A stretch of DNA of 12,144 nucleotides from the NCBI GenBank assembly GCA_937907975.1, contig CALEQS010000007.1, positions 1-12,144 of the forward strand. The letters run 5' to 3'. Position 1 is the stretch's first letter, and the number at the start of each line of letters is the position of its first letter. Under the pieces are notes generated by a model. That model worked only from the letters and a program-made list of their open reading frames with translations. It searched no databases and was not told the origin of the DNA. Source of the stretch: an uncultured Clostridia bacterium (GTDB lineage: Bacteria > Bacillota > Clostridia > Oscillospirales > Oscillospiraceae). Both the position numbers and the translations under genes were made by a program. Below, one piece after another: positions 1 through 6,513 of the stretch.

Positions 1-281
1 AATTTGCCCTCGCCCCGCTCGCCGACCCGGCGCAGAGGGGTCATGATGCGGTCCTTGCGGTAGATATACTGTCGGTTGGACTGGCCCTTGGGGCAGAGCA
101 GACCGTGATTGGTGGGATGGCCGTCGGTGCCCTCCACCTTAATGATCTTCCCGTCCTTCACATAGCAGGTCACACCGCAGTGGGGGCCGGGGGCGCATAC
201 GTCGCAGAAGCTGTTGCGGGTGATGATGCCGGTGTCCTCGCCGGGGATCTTTGCGTGGAGCTTTTCTTCCGTGGTGCTCAT
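1..281 (-). CDS. Molybdopterin-family oxidoreductase, N-terminal fragment (runs off window)
   Basis: The first 93 codons of a minus-strand gene are visible; the rest lies beyond base 1. They form the N-terminal [4Fe-4S] domain of the DMSO-reductase/formate-dehydrogenase superfamily: Cys26, Cys29, Cys35 and Cys63 as likely cluster ligands, the DGK..KVEG strand (43-51), and C63-P-K65-G66 at the fourth ligand. In this family the domain passes electrons to a bis-MGD molybdenum or tungsten centre. No twin-arginine signal or hydrophobic leader precedes the cysteines, so the enzyme is probably cytoplasmic. The ATG at 281 overlaps the stop of the upstream flavoprotein gene (ATGA) and has an AAGGAGG site just upstream, which fixes the start and implies translational coupling. 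Cys39 is an extra cysteine close to the cluster. Without the catalytic domain I cannot tell a formate dehydrogenase, S/N-oxide reductase or dehydroxylase apart. Confidence 0.9.
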   Translation of the reverse strand, partial: MSTTEEKLHAKIPGEDTGIITRNSFCDVCAPGPHCGVTCYVKDGKIIKVEGTDGHPTNHGLLCPKGQSNRQYIYRKDRIMTPLRRVGERGEGK

Positions 282-1552
282 GCCTTTTCCCCTCCTTCAA
301 AAAGTGCCAGAAATTCGTCAGTAAAGCCTTCCCGGGCCAGCAGTCCCCGCAGAGCGGCGGGGAGCGGCGCTTTGTTGCCGGTAAAGCGGTTCATAATGTA
401 GTTCTTGATGACGCCGCTGATGTGATAGCTGTCCAGCAGGTTGATGCAGCGGATCTCCCCGTCAGAGACCACTGCCTTCACATAGCGGGTGTCGGTGGGC
501 TTGCCGATGGTGTGCACTTCGCCAACGGCGTTCACATCGCCGAAGGAGATGAAGTCCATGCCCATAAAGTGCGTGATGTTGTGCAGAATGTTGCCGGAGA
601 ACACGGTGGGGTCGCCCGCCATGCAGTGGCCGGCGGTCTGCCCCTGATAAGCGGCATTGGCCCACAGACCGATGATCTGGTGGCCGCCGGTCATGATGTT
701 GCGGCCCTCACAGCAGTCGCCCGCGGCATAGATTCCGGGGGCACTGGTCTCCATGCTGTCGTTGACCACGATGCCGCGGCCCACACCCAGTCCGGCTTCG
801 CGGGCCAGCGCGGTGCGGGCGCGGGTGCCGATGCAGAGCACCAGGAGGTCGCTGACCACCGGATCACCGTCGGCAAATACGGTGGTGACATGGTCTGCCA
901 TCTCTTCAGCGGAGGTGACGGCAGAGCCGAAGCGGAGCTTGACGCCCTTTTCTGTCAGACGACGTTCGATCTCGGCGGATACATCCGGAAAGGCGGCCAG
1001 CGGGAAGATGCGATCAGCCATGTCGGCCAGCGTGCACTCCAGCCCGGCCTCCTGACACAGCTCCACGATCTTGATGCCCACCATGCTGCCGCCGATGACG
1101 GTGACGGATTTGACCGTGCCGTCGCTCAGTCGTTCCCGAAGCAGCTTGGCATCGGCCACAGTACGCATGCACAGCACCCGGCCGCCCGGGGTGACGCCCA
1201 GCGGAGGTACGACGGGATCTGCGCCGGTGGCAAGCAGTATGCCGTCAAAGGGGCCGAAGGCCTCCTCGCCGCAGTGAATGGTGCGCGTTTTGGCATCCAT
1301 GGCGGTGACAGGGGTGTCCATGTGGAGCACAGGGGAGTATCGGCGTTCAATGTCCTCCAGAGAGCCAAAGGGGAACAGCGCCTCGTAGGGGAGCCGTCCG
1401 GCGGCATAATAGGTGGTCAGCATGGGGTTGGCCGGCGGTTCACTGAGATCGGAAAAGACATGGATCTCGGCATCCATATCGCTCTCCCGCAGTGCGGTGA
1501 GCGCCTGGTAGCCTGCGCAGCCGAAGCCAATGATCGCGTAGCGTTTTGACAT
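278..1552 (-). CDS. FAD-dependent NAD(P)H oxidoreductase (pyridine nucleotide-disulfide oxidoreductase fold)
   Basis: The product is 424 aa with the two-dinucleotide-fold architecture of NADH:rubredoxin/ferredoxin reductases and the NirB N-terminus. An FAD Rossmann motif G9-F-G-C-A-G14 follows the first strand directly. A second, NAD(P)-binding, motif is G154-G-S-M-V-G159. The FAD-ribityl motif IYAAGD ends at Asp279. About 110 further residues form the C-terminal domain. No redox-active CxxxxC pair is seen, so a simple NAD(P)H-to-acceptor electron shuttle is more likely than a disulfide reductase. The ATG at 1552 is chosen over an in-frame GTG at 1561 because MSKRYAIIG places the GxGxxG motif at the family's usual distance; a weak GCAGGTG site lies upstream. 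The gene follows the LysR gene by 46 bp and overlaps the molybdoenzyme start, so it probably carries electrons between NAD(P)H and that enzyme. The physiological partner is inferred. Confidence 0.87.
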   Translation of the reverse strand: MSKRYAIIGFGCAGYQALTALRESDMDAEIHVFSDLSEPPANPMLTTYYAAGRLPYEALFPFGSLEDIERRYSPVLHMDTPVTAMDAKTRTIHCGEEAFGPFDGILLATGADPVVPPLGVTPGGRVLCMRTVADAKLLRERLSDGTVKSVTVIGGSMVGIKIVELCQEAGLECTLADMADRIFPLAAFPDVSAEIERRLTEKGVKLRFGSAVTSAEEMADHVTTVFADGDPVVSDLLVLCIGTRARTALAREAGLGVGRGIVVNDSMETSAPGIYAAGDCCEGRNIMTGGHQIIGLWANAAYQGQTAGHCMAGDPTVFSGNILHNITHFMGMDFISFGDVNAVGEVHTIGKPTDTRYVKAVVSDGEIRCINLLDSYHISGVIKNYIMNRFTGNKAPLPAALRGLLAREGFTDEFLALFEGGEKA

Positions 1553-1598
1553 TGTTTGCACCTGCCTTCTGAAAAGTTGAGTGCGCCCGGGGCAGTTC

Positions 1599-2507
1599 TC
1601 AGCGGACGTGGTTCAGCTCGGCGGAGACAATGTTGAACAGGTCGGTGAGAAAGGGCGTTTTCGGTGTTGCAGGGTCATAGATGCAACCATAGGAGATGGT
1701 GACGTTCTTTTCAAGCGGGACCGCCTTCATGGGGCATTTAGAGTAGTAATTGCGCAGCCGGGAGGTCAGACCGGCAGCCCGGTTGCGGGAGATCATCTCC
1801 CGGCACAGGTCATAGCTGGAGACGTGCAGCGCCACAGAGGGTTCCACGCCGGGTTCCAGCAGATTGTGGATCATCATGGCCTCGTTGTTGCACAGTGCCA
1901 GCGGAATAGTGGACAGCTCTTCCGCAGAGATCAGCTTTTGCTGCGCCAGCGGTGAGTTTTCTGCCACGCCCAGCATCAGTTCGTCCTGAAAGTAGTGGTC
2001 AAACACCAGCTTGCCGCTGTTGAGCCGCAGCGACTCCGCCTCGTGGAACGTGGTCATGCTGATGATGCCCACAGAGTTGGGCGTAAAGGTCACCCCGTCG
2101 GCGATCTCCGGCGGGTCCAGTTCCTCTATGTTGAGGTGGATGCCCGGGTAGCACAGGTTCAGGGTGGACAGCACCCGGAACAGCAGAGTGGCGGAAATCA
2201 GCTGGGTGGTGTAAACATGGCAGTCCACCGGCCGCCGGCCTTCAGCAGAGCTGAGACGGCTGATGTCGGTGAGCATATGCTGATAAAGCCCGTCCAGCGC
2301 TCTGGATCTGGCTACCACCAGCTCGCCCACGTCGGTGAGGCGGATGTGGTTGTTGGTGCGGTGGAACAGCTTGACGCCGAGTTCCTTTTCCAGATTGCTG
2401 ATGATACGGGACAGGCCCTGCTGGGTGATGTAGCACGCTTCGGCGGCAAGGCTGATCGAGCCGATGTCCGCCACCTGGATGAGGTAGCGCAGATCTTCCA
2501 TTCTCAT
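1599..2507 (-). CDS. LysR-family transcriptional regulator
   Basis: The 302-aa length is standard for the family. The N-terminus has the LysR winged helix-turn-helix: residues 1-60 include LRYLIQVADIGSISLAAE, the recognition-helix segment QQGLSRIISNLEKELG, then LFHRTNN and RLTDVGE. The rest is the effector-binding domain with two alpha/beta lobes (about 90-300). The ATG at 2507 has an AAGGAGGG site 9-10 nt upstream; a second ATG two codons in (2501) is less well spaced. It heads the leftward operon with the flavoprotein and molybdoenzyme and is divergent from malY. LysR proteins usually act on the adjacent divergent promoter with a small-molecule co-inducer, so both operons are plausible targets. 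The co-inducer is unknown; a substrate of the lyase or permease is the natural guess. Confidence 0.93.
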   Translation of the reverse strand: MRMEDLRYLIQVADIGSISLAAEACYITQQGLSRIISNLEKELGVKLFHRTNNHIRLTDVGELVVARSRALDGLYQHMLTDISRLSSAEGRRPVDCHVYTTQLISATLLFRVLSTLNLCYPGIHLNIEELDPPEIADGVTFTPNSVGIISMTTFHEAESLRLNSGKLVFDHYFQDELMLGVAENSPLAQQKLISAEELSTIPLALCNNEAMMIHNLLEPGVEPSVALHVSSYDLCREMISRNRAAGLTSRLRNYYSKCPMKAVPLEKNVTISYGCIYDPATPKTPFLTDLFNIVSAELNHVR

Positions 2508-2538
2508 AGCGGATCTCCCTCCTTATAAGTTCAGCCCT

Positions 2539-2547
2539 ATTATATCA
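2539..2547 (-). promoter_or_regulatory. Extended -10 promoter for the LysR operon
   Basis: Read on the minus strand, bases 2547-2539 are TGATATAAT, a perfect TATAAT preceded by the TGn extension. No good -35 hexamer lies 16-18 bp upstream, which extended -10 promoters tolerate. The start of transcription would be near 2532, giving a leader of about 25 nt that contains the AAGGAGGG site of the LysR gene. Confidence 0.6.
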
Positions 2548-2636
2548 CAGGATGCCAAGAAGATATAAGGGGGCAGTTATCCGACACCCCATTTTGCATT
2601 CTACCTTATCCTAACAAGGCCCGGCTAGAAAAGCAA

Positions 2637-2675
2637 ACAATCTGCCATTGTGGCATGAACAACAAATGCTTGTTG
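2637..2675. promoter_or_regulatory. Cluster of dyads, probable LysR-type operator
   Basis: Three short perfect inverted repeats sit within 39 bp. ACAAT-N5-ATTGT is at 2637-2651. TGCCA-TTG-TGGCA at 2643-2655 fits the T-N11-A consensus of LysR-family sites. CAACAA-ATGC-TTGTTG at 2660-2675 touches the -35 box of malY. Relative to a predicted malY start near 2709 these centre at about -65, -60 and -42, matching the usual recognition and activation sites of LysR regulators. That the neighbouring LysR protein binds here is inferred from position and symmetry. Confidence 0.5.
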
Positions 2676-2702
2676 GCTCACGCACAGCATAGATGATATG
2701 AT
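2673..2702 (+). promoter_or_regulatory. Promoter of the malY-permease operon
   Basis: A -35 of TTGGCT (2673-2678) is separated by 18 bp from a -10 of TATGAT (2697-2702), which is preceded by TG one base upstream (extended -10). Transcription would start near 2709, 28 nt before the chosen ATG. The weak -35 overlapped by a dyad suits an activator-dependent promoter. Confidence 0.55.
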
Positions 2703-2736
2703 TTTGACAAGTTATCGAAGAGAGGAAGCGGTACTA

Positions 2737-3918
2737 ATGTATAACTTTGACAAGTTTGTCGACCGCCGCGGCACGGCCTGCGTAAAGTGGGATGTGAAGG
2801 ACCTGTTCGGCGTCGGCCCGGATGCGGATCTGACACCCATGTGGATCGCGGACATGGATTTTGCAGTGGTGCCGGAGATCCAGACTGCACTGAAAAAGCG
2901 CTGTGACCACCCGACGTTCGGCTATAACACCCCGACGCCCGGCTGTGTTCCCGCCCTGTGTTCCTGGTATGAGCGCCGCCATCACTGGAAGTTCACGCCG
3001 GATCAGGTGCTCAACGGCATTGGTGTTGTCACCATGATCCGCTTTACGCTGGAGGCATTGACTGAGCCCGGCGACAAGGTGGCAGTGTTTTCCCCGGTCT
3101 ACGATCCCTTCTTTGCAACAGTGCACAACACCAACCGCACGTTGGTGGATCTGCCCATGAACGAGCAGAACGGCCATTACAGCGTGGATCTGGCGGCGTT
3201 TGAGCAGGCTCTGAAGGACGGCGTCAAGGCCGTCATCTTCTGCAACCCTCACAACCCCATCGGCAAGGTGTGGACAAAGGACGAGGTGGAGACCATCGGC
3301 GGCCTGTGCGCCAGGTACGGAGCCTATATGCTCTCCGATGAGGTCCACGGCGATATGGTCATGGACGGCAACCACTATAACCCCATGGGTCTGGTGGACG
3401 CCATTCAGGACAAGCTGGTGGTCTATACCGCCATCAGCAAGACCTTCAATCTGGCCGGCCTGCATCAGTCTGCAATCATCATCCCAAATGCCGAGGTGCG
3501 CGCAAAGGTGGACGCCATGCTGAAGGGCGCATGGATCATGGGGCCCAACCTGATGGCCTTTACCGCCATGGAGGCGGCCTACACCTATGGCGACAAATGG
3601 GTGGACGAGGTCACCGCCTACATCTCCGACAATGTACGCTATGTCCAGCAGCAGGTGCATGACTTTATGCCCAAGGTGAAGCTGTCCCATCATGAGGGCA
3701 CCTTTCTGATGTGGCTGGATCTGCGCTGCCTCGGCATGAGCAGTGACGAGCTCACCGTGACCCTCGGCCGGGAGTATGGCCTCGGTCTGGGCAATGGCGC
3801 TCATTACGGCAAGCAGTGCGACGGCTTTATGCGCATGAACATCGCCTGTCCCCGCTCTACGCTGGAGAAGGGCGTCGAGGCGTTGAAAAAATGCTATCTT
3901 GAGAGGGAGGCAAAGTAA
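2737..3918 (+). CDS. MalY/PatB-type PLP-dependent cystathionine beta-lyase / aminotransferase
   Basis: The 393-aa product is a fold-type I PLP enzyme of the MalY/PatB group, which typically cleaves the C-S bond of cystathionine, cystine or other cysteine S-conjugates to pyruvate, ammonia and a thiol. Family marks include the N-terminus MYNFDKFVDRRGTACVKWD, the PMWIADMDF segment, FCNPHNPIG, SDEVHGDM (Asp for the PLP ring nitrogen) and SKTFNLAGL, whose Lys235 is the Schiff-base lysine. The ATG at 2737 is preferred to an in-frame ATG at 2698: it gives the canonical family N-terminus, has a GAGAGGAAG site, and the earlier ATG lies inside the predicted -10 box. The permease gene starts 2 bp after the stop, so the pair is an operon. 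The substrate is unresolved; some members are biosynthetic, some degrade conjugates, and E. coli MalY also acts as a regulator. Confidence 0.92.
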   Translation: MYNFDKFVDRRGTACVKWDVKDLFGVGPDADLTPMWIADMDFAVVPEIQTALKKRCDHPTFGYNTPTPGCVPALCSWYERRHHWKFTPDQVLNGIGVVTMIRFTLEALTEPGDKVAVFSPVYDPFFATVHNTNRTLVDLPMNEQNGHYSVDLAAFEQALKDGVKAVIFCNPHNPIGKVWTKDEVETIGGLCARYGAYMLSDEVHGDMVMDGNHYNPMGLVDAIQDKLVVYTAISKTFNLAGLHQSAIIIPNAEVRAKVDAMLKGAWIMGPNLMAFTAMEAAYTYGDKWVDEVTAYISDNVRYVQQQVHDFMPKVKLSHHEGTFLMWLDLRCLGMSSDELTVTLGREYGLGLGNGAHYGKQCDGFMRMNIACPRSTLEKGVEALKKCYLEREAK

Positions 3919-3920
3919 AA

Positions 3921-5237
3921 ATGGAAGAAAAGAAACAACACAAGCAGTTGGGCTTTATCGACTGCCTCGGTATCGGCATCGGCCAGATCATTGGCTCTGG
4001 CGTCATGGTGCTGACCGGCGTCGTGGTGGGCCTGACTGGCCACGGCACGCCCCTGGCCTTCATCTGCGCGGCCCTGCTGGTCATCTGCACCATGGTGTCC
4101 GCGGTCGTCCTGTCCAGTGCTGTCCCGTCTAACGGCGGCGGCTACTCCTACGTCAAACGGCTGATCGGGCCCCGGGCCGGCTTCATCTATCTGGGTATGT
4201 TCGTGCTGACCCAGGTGCTGATCGCCACCTTCGCCCTTGGCTTCGCCAGTTATTTCGCGGCGCTGGTGCCCGGTGTGAATCAGAAGCTGATCGCTATGCT
4301 CATTCTGATCGCCGCCACCATCGTCAATCTGATCGGCATCAAGACCGCCGCCTCCGTGCAGAACGTGATGGTGGCCTGTCTGCTGATCTCCCTGCTGCTG
4401 TTTGTGATCTTCGGCCTGCCTAAGGTGACCTGGAGTGAGCTGGCACTCACCAAGGCCAATCTGATGCCCAACGGCGTTGGCAACTTCCTGCAGGGCGTGG
4501 CTCTGCTGAGCTTCGCAACCGGCGGTGCCAAGTTCCTGGCTGAGACTGCCGGTGAGGTCAAGAATGCCGGCAAGACTGTGCCCCGCGCCATGATCATCTC
4601 CACCATCATCGTCGCTGTGTTCTATGCTCTGCTGGGCGTTGTGGCCACCGGCGTTCTGCCACTGGATCAGGTCGCGTTCCAGAACCTGACTCTGGTTGCT
4701 CAGACTATCTTCCCCGCATGGCTGTACTACTTCTTCGTCATCGGCGGCGCACTGTTCGCCCTGGCTACTACGCTGAACGGCACCCTGTCCTGGGTGACCC
4801 GCGGCCTGCAGCTGTCCGCTGAGGAGGGCTGGCTGCCCAAGGTCTGCGCCAAGGAGAACAAGGGCGGCACTCCCGTCGTTCTGCTGCTGGTGTTCTTCGT
4901 TGTCGGTGCTATTCCTATTCTGACCGGCATGGATACCACCACCATCTCCAACATGGGCGTCGGCCTGAATCAGGTCGTCCTCATCATGGAGGTCATCGCC
5001 TGCTGGCGCCTGCCCAAGCTGATGCCTGAGGCCTATGAGAATGCCACCATGAAGATGAAGCTGCCCGTCCTGCGTGTACTGCTGGTGCTGTCCATTGTGC
5101 TGAATGTGGCCACCTTCTATGTGAGCCTGTCTGATATGACCGTCACCGTCTGGATCGGCATCATCGTCTTTGTGGTCCTGCTGGCCATCTACACCTTCAT
5201 CCGCGGCAAGCAGCTGGAGGCCAAGAAGGTCATCTGA
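3921..5237 (+). CDS. APC-superfamily amino acid permease
   Basis: This 438-aa integral membrane protein has about 12 hydrophobic segments and the first-helix signature of APC amino acid transporters, IGQIIGSGVMVLTG, where G25-S-G27 forms the unwound substrate-carboxylate binding loop. A short cytoplasmic N-terminus rich in Lys and Gln precedes it. A conserved FATGGAKFLAETAGEVKN stretch matches the sixth-helix region followed by the cytoplasmic loop, and SWVTRGLQLSAEEGWLP lies near helix 8. It is expected to import an amino acid, or exchange it for a product, by cation coupling or antiport. The start follows malY by 2 bp with a GGGAGG site inside the malY end. Codon choice is strongly biased to CTG, ATC and GTC, which may mean high expression. 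By context the cargo is probably a substrate of the lyase, such as a sulfur amino acid or cysteine conjugate; this is inference. Confidence 0.9.
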   Translation: MEEKKQHKQLGFIDCLGIGIGQIIGSGVMVLTGVVVGLTGHGTPLAFICAALLVICTMVSAVVLSSAVPSNGGGYSYVKRLIGPRAGFIYLGMFVLTQVLIATFALGFASYFAALVPGVNQKLIAMLILIAATIVNLIGIKTAASVQNVMVACLLISLLLFVIFGLPKVTWSELALTKANLMPNGVGNFLQGVALLSFATGGAKFLAETAGEVKNAGKTVPRAMIISTIIVAVFYALLGVVATGVLPLDQVAFQNLTLVAQTIFPAWLYYFFVIGGALFALATTLNGTLSWVTRGLQLSAEEGWLPKVCAKENKGGTPVVLLLVFFVVGAIPILTGMDTTTISNMGVGLNQVVLIMEVIACWRLPKLMPEAYENATMKMKLPVLRVLLVLSIVLNVATFYVSLSDMTVTVWIGIIVFVVLLAIYTFIRGKQLEAKKVI

Positions 5238-5265
5238 CGCGATTATTTCTCTTTTTCTTCTCTCG

Positions 5266-5303
5266 GCAATGGCCGTCCGATATTCGGACAGCCATTGCTT
5301 TTT
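5266..5303 (+). terminator. Intrinsic terminator after the permease
   Basis: GCAATGGC (5266-5273) pairs with GCCATTGC (5291-5298). After one C/A mismatch, GTCCGA (5275-5280) pairs with TCGGAC (5284-5289) around a TAT loop. A run of five T follows. It lies 28 bp past the permease stop and ends the malY operon. Confidence 0.9.
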
Positions 5304-5322
5304 GCTCGGAATCGGGTAAAAT
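5295..5322 (+). promoter_or_regulatory. Probable mobAB promoter, nested in the preceding terminator
   Basis: TTGCTT (5295-5300) is followed after 16 bp by TAAAAT (5317-5322). The -35 hexamer lies in the right arm and T-tract of the upstream terminator. A start near 5329 would leave a leader of about 23 nt containing the AAAGGAG site of mobAB. An alternative -10, TAGAAT at 5328-5333, has a poorer 20-bp spacing to the next TTG. Confidence 0.45.
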
Positions 5323-5351
5323 GAGAATAGAATTTAAAGGAGAAAACGACA

Positions 5352-6422
5352 ATGGTGAGAGAAAAGATGTATGCTCTGGTGCTGGCGGGCGGGCGCTCCA
5401 GCCGGATGGGAGAGGACAAAGCGCTTCTGAACTGGGGCGGCGAGACTCTGCTTGAGCGGGCTGTCCGTTTCTGGCGGGAGAGCGGACGCGTGGAGCGGGT
5501 GCTGGTCAGCGTTGGTCCGGAGAACCATTTTTCAACGGCACAGATCCCGGAGGGCGTGCAGACTGTGGCCGATCTGGAGCAGGGGTGCGGACCTATGGCG
5601 GGGCTTGCGGCGGCGTTTGCGTGCTCGGATGCCGATGTGCTCTGCGTCAGCGCAGTGGATATGCCCAATCTGACGGCAGAGGCGGTGCTTCCGGTTCCCA
5701 AAGGCGACGCGGCGGTCTATCGGCTGAACGGGCGACTGGAGCCGCTGTTCGGCGTCTACCGCAGAAGTGTTCTGCCCGCGGCGCGGCAGCTGCTGACAGA
5801 GGGAAAAGGGAAGATGGGACTCCTGCTGGACGCGGTGCAGACGGAGTATTATTTTGCCCCGCCCGTGCTGGAGCCGGTCTTTCAGAATCTGAACACCCCG
5901 GAGGACGCACTGCACGCCCGGGCTGGCACGCCGCCCGCGGTGGCGGTGGTAGGCTGGCACAACGCGGGCAAGACTACATTCCTGCGGGGGCTGATCCCGG
6001 CACTGACGGCCCGCGGCGTGCGGGTCGCCGCCATCAAGCATGATGCCCATGGGTTTGAGCTGGATCACGAAAACACCGACACCTGGCATCTGCGCCGGGC
6101 CGGGGCGGAGAGTGCGGCCATCCTTGGCCCGGATTCCTGGGCGGTGCTGGGGAAGGGGGAGAGGACGCTGGAGGACATCCGCCGCACACTTCCCCATGTG
6201 GATTTGATCCTCACAGAAGGTTTTAAATACAGCCCTCTGCCCAAGCTGGAGATCCACCGCAGAACTGCGGGCCATCCGTTGATCGTGCAGGATGAGACGC
6301 TGCTGGCTGTGCTCACGGACGAGCCATTGGAGACGGAAGCCCCCCAGCTGCACCTGACCGACTTTGAAGCCTGCGCCGACGTGCTGTGCCGGCGGTTTGA
6401 CCTTCCGGAGAAAAAGAGCTGA
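5352..6422 (+). CDS. mobAB: Bifunctional MobA-MobB fusion, molybdenum cofactor guanylyltransferase / adaptor GTPase
   Basis: One 356-aa chain joins two normally separate proteins. Residues 1 to about 190 are MobA, with the nucleotidyltransferase signature LAGGRSSRMGEDK (11-23) and the metal-binding VDMP motif (Asp103). It transfers GMP from GTP to molybdopterin to make MGD. Residues from about 196 on are MobB, a P-loop GTPase: G201-W-H-N-A-G-K-T208, then KHDAHGFELDHENTDTWH and RRAGAESAAILGP, standard for the family. The start at 5352 has AAAGGAG 9 nt upstream; an internal ATG (5367) is less well placed. The gene stands alone between two terminators. MGD is used by the DMSO-reductase superfamily, so the molybdoenzyme at the left end of the window is a likely client. 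The fusion is a known arrangement but not the commonest one. Confidence 0.95.
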   Translation: MVREKMYALVLAGGRSSRMGEDKALLNWGGETLLERAVRFWRESGRVERVLVSVGPENHFSTAQIPEGVQTVADLEQGCGPMAGLAAAFACSDADVLCVSAVDMPNLTAEAVLPVPKGDAAVYRLNGRLEPLFGVYRRSVLPAARQLLTEGKGKMGLLLDAVQTEYYFAPPVLEPVFQNLNTPEDALHARAGTPPAVAVVGWHNAGKTTFLRGLIPALTARGVRVAAIKHDAHGFELDHENTDTWHLRRAGAESAAILGPDSWAVLGKGERTLEDIRRTLPHVDLILTEGFKYSPLPKLEIHRRTAGHPLIVQDETLLAVLTDEPLETEAPQLHLTDFEACADVLCRRFDLPEKKS

Positions 6423-6446
6423 CGAATTTTCGCCAGCTCTTTTTTA
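6411..6446 (+). terminator. Intrinsic terminator overlapping the mobAB stop codon
   Basis: AAAAAGAGCTG (6411-6421) pairs with CAGCTCTTTTT (6434-6444), with an inner CGA/TCG pairing and an ATTT loop. T residues follow the stem, and the 5' arm carries an A-run, so it could also work on the other strand. The TGA stop at 6420-6422 lies within the stem. Confidence 0.88.
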
Positions 6447-6462
6447 TTCTTTTAATCAGGCT

Positions 6463-6486
6463 TAAGGCTGAGGCCTTATACTCAGC
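6463..6486. repeat. Two overlapping, mutually exclusive short dyads upstream of the lipoprotein gene
   Basis: TAAGGC-TGAG-GCCTTA (6463-6478) and GCTGAG-N8-CTCAGC (6467-6486) are both perfect 6-bp inverted repeats that share bases, so only one could form at a time in RNA. A possible -10, TATACT (6477-6482), lies inside, without a convincing -35. They sit 28 bp before the lipoprotein start. This could be an operator, a leader switch or chance. Confidence 0.35.
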
Positions 6487-6513
6487 TCAACAAAGACAAA
6501 GGAGGTCTTTCGA

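Noticed and set aside
251..1549. A 432-codon plus-strand frame antisense to the flavoprotein gene, and similar long mirror frames at 2734-3804 and 10308-11519
   Set aside because: Each mirrors a gene with clear family motifs. The translations are rich in His, Gly, Ala and Val without recognisable domains.
1553..1561. GTG at 1561 as the flavoprotein start
   Set aside because: It adds three residues before MSKRYAIIG, which is the usual N-terminus of this fold; the ATG at 1552 is more likely, though the GTG cannot be excluded.
2698..2736. ATG at 2698 as the malY start
   Set aside because: It falls inside the predicted -10 box, lacks a ribosome site, and adds 13 residues before the canonical MYNFDK start.
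5243..5701. A 152-codon minus-strand frame across the permease terminator and start of mobAB
   Set aside because: It crosses a strong terminator and the coding start of a certain gene, and shows no domain.
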